A DNA stretch of 36,116 nucleotides from Microbacteriaceae bacterium. GTDB taxonomy: Bacteria; Actinomycetota; Actinomycetes; Actinomycetales; Microbacteriaceae. The DNA lies in assembly GCA_947453465.1 (NCBI GenBank), contig CANGGL010000014.1, positions 1 through 36,116 of the forward strand, in the 5' to 3' direction. A program made the translations under genes and the position numbers. Below, in pieces: positions 33,071-36,116 of the stretch. The first letter of the stretch is position 1, and the number at the start of each line of letters is the position of its first letter. Under the pieces are notes generated by a model that saw only the letters and a list, made by a program, of their open reading frames with translations, did no database searches and was not told the origin of the DNA.

Positions 33071-33502
33071 ATGCTTCTAGGTCAGCACTCACCAAAGCTT
33101 GACGACAAGGGTCGAGTCATCCTCCCTGCCAAATTCCGCGAGGAGCTCCAGGGTGGTCTAGTAATCACCCGAGGCCAGGATCGTTGCCTTTTTGTTTTCA
33201 GTGCAGCAGAGTTTGCTTTGGTCAATGAAAAGATCCGTCAGGCGCCGGTTACCAATGCCGAGGCGCGCAACTACCTCCGCGTTTTTCTATCGGGTGCCTC
33301 GGATGAGCAGCCGGACAAGCAGGGTCGCGTAACTATTCCGGCCACACTGCGTCAGTACGCAGGCCTGGACAAAGACTTAGTCGTTATCGGTGTGGGAAAT
33401 CGCGCCGAAATCTGGGATGCCAAGGCGTGGACTGAATTCTTGGCCACACACGAAGCCTCCTTCTCTAATGTCTCGGAGGAGGTGGTTCCCGGACTCTTCT
33501 AG
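33071..33502 (+). CDS. mraZ: transcriptional regulator MraZ
   Basis: 143 aa, ATG at 33071 with an AAAGGGGG-like purine tract upstream. Two tandem SpoVT/AbrB-type half domains each carry the DxxGR motif: DDKGRVILP near the start and DKQGRVTIP about 75 residues later. MraZ forms ring oligomers that bind the repeated boxes before its own gene and control the dcw cluster. Located in standard order before rsmH. Confidence 0.96.
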   Translation: MLLGQHSPKLDDKGRVILPAKFREELQGGLVITRGQDRCLFVFSAAEFALVNEKIRQAPVTNAEARNYLRVFLSGASDEQPDKQGRVTIPATLRQYAGLDKDLVVIGVGNRAEIWDAKAWTEFLATHEASFSNVSEEVVPGLF

Positions 33503-33592
33503 CCTGCTGCTAGATCTCCACCCGTTCATAACTGCGATAAACCAAGCTCGCGGCGAATGGATGGGGTTCTAGTAACAGGAACTTCCGGATAA

Positions 33593-34558
33593 ATGATGTC
33601 AAAGAAGATTTCTGAACTACACGCTCCAGTGACTCTCGAGCGCACCATTGAACTCCTGGCTCCGGCTCTCGAAGCGGAAGGCGCCGTATTTGTCGACGGC
33701 ACTCTCGGCCTGGGTGGTCATAGCGAGGCTTTCCTCGAGCGTTTCCCCAAGCTAACGTTGGTTGGCATCGACCGAGACACCAACGCTTTGGTGCTCGCGG
33801 GGGAGAGACTAGCCAGATTTAAAGACCGAATCCACTTGGTGCACGCCGTCTACGAAGAAATCGAAGACGTGCTGGACGAGCTAGACATTAAGTCGGCGCA
33901 GGGCATTTTGCTTGACCTCGGAGTCTCGTCTATGCAGCTCGATGAGGCCGACCGCGGATTCGCTTATTCCTACGAAGCCCCGTTGGACATGCGCATGGAT
34001 GCTTCTACCGGGCAAACTGCGGCGGACGTCGTGAACACATACTCTGAGCAGGATCTGGCCCGAATCTTCAAAGAATTCGGTGAAGAACGCTATGCCAAGG
34101 GAGTTGCCAGGGCTATCGTCGAGGCTCGCAAGACCACTCCGTTCACCACTAGCACCCAGCTAGCCGGTTTGATCGCCAAGGTCATCCCATTCATCCCTGG
34201 CAAGAGCAGCGGCCACCCAGCCAAGCGCGTTTTCCAGGCACTAAGAATCGAAGTCAACGGTGAGCTAGAGGTGCTAGAGCGCACTATGCCAGCTTCCATT
34301 CGCTCACTTTCGGTAGGTGGCCGAATCGTGGTCTTGTCTTATCACTCGCTAGAGGACCGAATCGTGAAGCAGGCCTTGGTTGCTGCGGCCAACTCTTCAG
34401 CGCCACTCGAGCTTCCATTTGAACTTCCAGAGCACGCCCCAGTCCTTCGCCTTCTGGTGAAGGGTGCTGAGCCGGCCACTGCCGAAGAAATTGCAATCAA
34501 CCCACGAGCCGCATCTGTGCGTCTCCGTGCGGCAGAAAAGATCCGGAGTCAAGCATGA
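33593..34558 (+). CDS. rsmH: 16S rRNA (cytosine1402-N4)-methyltransferase RsmH
   Basis: 321 aa, ATG at 33593 (a second ATG follows directly). The SAM-binding motif is [14 protein letters not shown]. The family blocks [37 protein letters not shown] and [12 protein letters not shown] are all present. It methylates C1402 of 16S rRNA in the decoding centre. The stop overlaps the next gene as ATGA. Confidence 0.96.
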   Translation: MMSKKISELHAPVTLERTIELLAPALEAEGAVFVDGTLGLGGHSEAFLERFPKLTLVGIDRDTNALVLAGERLARFKDRIHLVHAVYEEIEDVLDELDIKSAQGILLDLGVSSMQLDEADRGFAYSYEAPLDMRMDASTGQTAADVVNTYSEQDLARIFKEFGEERYAKGVARAIVEARKTTPFTTSTQLAGLIAKVIPFIPGKSSGHPAKRVFQALRIEVNGELEVLERTMPASIRSLSVGGRIVVLSYHSLEDRIVKQALVAAANSSAPLELPFELPEHAPVLRLLVKGAEPATAEEIAINPRAASVRLRAAEKIRSQA

Positions 34559-35193
34559 GTACAGTTCGTCTAACCCAGGCACCTAGGGCTACTCGCCAAC
34601 TGCCAGCTCGCGCCAGCCTTCGCTCAATCAACCTTTCGGGTCTCACCAACTCACCATCCAGCCGAGTGGTGGTTGCAACCATCACTCTTGGTGCGGTCGC
34701 AATCGCTATTTTCCAGTTGTTGCTTCACATCGCTACCTCTAGCTCGGTTTATGAGCTTTCTCACCTGCAGACCGAAAAGCGTGAACTTAGTACCACTACT
34801 CAGATTCTTGGGCAGCAGGTGGATTCGCTGGCATCTCAGCAGAACCTGGCCAATGCTGCCGAAAAGCTGGGTATGATTTCAAACGCAAACCCAGTGTTCT
34901 TGCGCCTCGCTGACCAGAACGTATTCGGTAAGCCGACCGCGGCTTTGACCGCAGATGGTCGCGTTTCTCGCAATCTGGTGCCTAACGCCGCGATGACTCG
35001 TAGTTCAGTCATCGTCGACCCTTCTAAGACGGCGGATTCCTCTGCTTTGGATGCAACTTCAAACTCGGTGACTGGTATTTCGCCTCTTGCCGCGAATGCT
35101 TCTCCTGTGAACCTGAATGTCGCTGAGGCGAGTTCAAAGGTTCGTTCGGTAGTTTCTTCTAGTGGCGGCATTCCAGCGTCACCAACTCACTAA
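34555..35193 (+). CDS. FtsL-like septum formation protein
   Basis: 212 aa, ATG at 34555 overlapping rsmH. Short basic cytoplasmic N-terminus (~1-38), one membrane helix (~39-62), a coiled-coil-like segment ([40 protein letters not shown] read as heptads, ~70-108), then ~100 residues rich in Ser, Ala and Val, probably disordered. Bitopic topology and position between rsmH and ftsI identify it as the FtsL-like divisome component, which joins FtsQ and FtsB to activate septal synthesis. Sequence identity to FtsL is naturally low. Confidence 0.82.
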   Translation: MSTVRLTQAPRATRQLPARASLRSINLSGLTNSPSSRVVVATITLGAVAIAIFQLLLHIATSSSVYELSHLQTEKRELSTTTQILGQQVDSLASQQNLANAAEKLGMISNANPVFLRLADQNVFGKPTAALTADGRVSRNLVPNAAMTRSSVIVDPSKTADSSALDATSNSVTGISPLAANASPVNLNVAEASSKVRSVVSSSGGIPASPTH

Positions 35194-35211
35194 ATCAAGG
35201 CAGGTCGGCGG

Positions 35212-36116
35212 ATGACATATCTGACGCCAGGCGACCCGAAAAAACGAGTCCGCAAGATTCAAGCCACGGTTGTCGTAATCGCCGTGATTTTCGGCATTCG
35301 GTTGGTTGACCTTCAAATTGTTGAAGCTAACGCCATCAATGCAAAGTCATACTCAAACCGCGCAGTTTCGCGCACACTTCCGTCATTTCGCGGTGACATC
35401 ACGGATGGCGAAGGAGCAGTTCTTGCTCACACAGTCTTCAAGTACGACGTCAACGCGGCTCCTGACATTGTTAGGCCATTCACGCACAAGGTAAATGGTC
35501 AGGATGTGCTGGTTTCAGTTGACCAGGCGGCTCTTGAGTTGGCGACTTTGACTGGTCAGACTCAGCCCGAGGTTCTTGCCAAGCTGATCGGCACCGGAAA
35601 GTATTCGCAGGTCGCGAAGGCGGTTGATGCCGCTGTTTACCGACAAATCAAGAAGCTTGACATTCCTTGGTTGTTCTTCGACCCGCGCCCGGCGCGCGTT
35701 TACCCAAATGGTGCGGTGGCCGGAGGCATCCTTGGCTTCCTTGACCCGGATGGCAAGCCGCTCGAGGGTATTGAGCTGGCTCAGAATGCTTGCCTAGCGG
35801 GTAAGGATGGCGAAGAGACTTTCGAAAAGGGTGTCGACGGCATCAAGATTCCATCCAGTGCTGTGACCACTAAGCCAGCTGTGGCGGGTAAGAAAATCGT
35901 TCTCACCATCAATTCTGACCTGCAGTATTTCGCTCAGCAGATTCTGACGGCAAATGTGGCGAAGTTGCGAGCCGACTGGGGTACCGCGGTCGTAATCGAG
36001 GTCAAGACCGGCAAGATTCTCGTGGCAGCAGATGCTCCGAGCTATGACCCGAATGAGCCTGGCAAGTCTTCGGCCGATAACCGCGGTTCGCGAGTCTTCA
36101 GAACCTCATTCGAACC
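35212..36116 (+). CDS. ftsI: septal penicillin-binding protein FtsI/PBP3 (3' end beyond the window)
   Basis: At least 301 codons from the ATG at 35212; the frame runs open to the window end. One N-terminal membrane helix (~18-40) precedes VSRTLPSFRGDITDGEGAVLA, the class B PBP dimerisation motif, and ARVYPNGAVAGGILGF...GIELAQN, the pedestal region. TAVVIEVKTGKILVAADAPSYDPNEP begins the transpeptidase domain. The window stops before the active-site SxxK, so catalytic residues cannot be checked. Septal peptidoglycan transpeptidase of the divisome. Confidence 0.93.
   Translation, partial: MTYLTPGDPKKRVRKIQATVVVIAVIFGIRLVDLQIVEANAINAKSYSNRAVSRTLPSFRGDITDGEGAVLAHTVFKYDVNAAPDIVRPFTHKVNGQDVLVSVDQAALELATLTGQTQPEVLAKLIGTGKYSQVAKAVDAAVYRQIKKLDIPWLFFDPRPARVYPNGAVAGGILGFLDPDGKPLEGIELAQNACLAGKDGEETFEKGVDGIKIPSSAVTTKPAVAGKKIVLTINSDLQYFAQQILTANVAKLRADWGTAVVIEVKTGKILVAADAPSYDPNEPGKSSADNRGSRVFRTSFE

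Noticed and set aside
1-36116. CRISPR arrays, insertion sequences, tRNA genes, phage or defence genes
   Set aside because: None seen: there are no regularly spaced 25-40 bp repeats, transposase motifs or tRNA cloverleaf signatures, and XerD looks like the housekeeping recombinase.

Overview
The window reads as the chromosome of a small, streamlined actinobacterium, most likely a Microbacteriaceae relative. The base composition looks moderate rather than very GC-rich, genes are tightly packed with many 1-32 nt overlaps, and GTG/TTG starts are frequent. Gene content and order match actinobacterial core blocks that I recognise from Mycobacterium tuberculosis. The genus is a guess (a freshwater Rhodoluna/Aquiluna-like lineage would fit) and cannot be proved from the sequence alone. 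I see no tRNA, CRISPR array, insertion sequence or prophage.

Layout. (1) 1-150: the 3' part of a 5S rRNA and the terminator of an rRNA operon. (2) 184-16024: a long co-directional cluster in the order of the Rv1691-Rv1713 block: TPR/RG-rich protein, HAD phosphatase, 46-aa protein, tlyA, nadK, recN, pyrG, NUDIX hydrolase, xerD, parA, scpA, scpB, rluB, an AroH-type chorismate mutase, tyrA, cmk, der. It joins rRNA modification, chromosome segregation and recombination, CTP/CMP metabolism and tyrosine synthesis. (3) 16057-18519: the pgsA2-garA-ftsR-resR block (Rv1822-Rv1830-like). (4) 18596-23805: pyruvate carboxylase, an orphan ParA/MinD-like ATPase and peptide deformylase. (5) 23802-28766: fadD15-like acyl-CoA ligase (minus), then ROK glucokinase, plsC-like acyltransferase and class II DAHP synthase (plus). 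(6) 28815-32790: PASTA Ser/Thr kinase of the pknL locus (minus), divergent Rv2175c-like DNA-binding protein, polyprenyl diphosphate synthase (minus) and a DUF3040 membrane protein. (7) 32892-36116: the start of the division/cell wall (dcw) cluster: mraZ, rsmH, an ftsL-like gene and a truncated ftsI.

Functional links. The window gathers the regulators of growth and division (PASTA kinase, the FHA protein GarA, two MerR-type regulators, MraZ) close to their expected targets. Shikimate/tyrosine enzymes (DAHP synthase, chorismate mutase, TyrA) sit in two places.

The most unusual signals are non-coding. Upstream of mraZ there are two 10-bp-period arrays of MraZ-like TGGAG boxes in opposite orientation. 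Several genes have a TAGNNT hexamer exactly 6 nt before the start codon, which suggests leaderless transcripts. A palindrome sits inside a likely glucokinase promoter. I see no wholly new multi-gene system.
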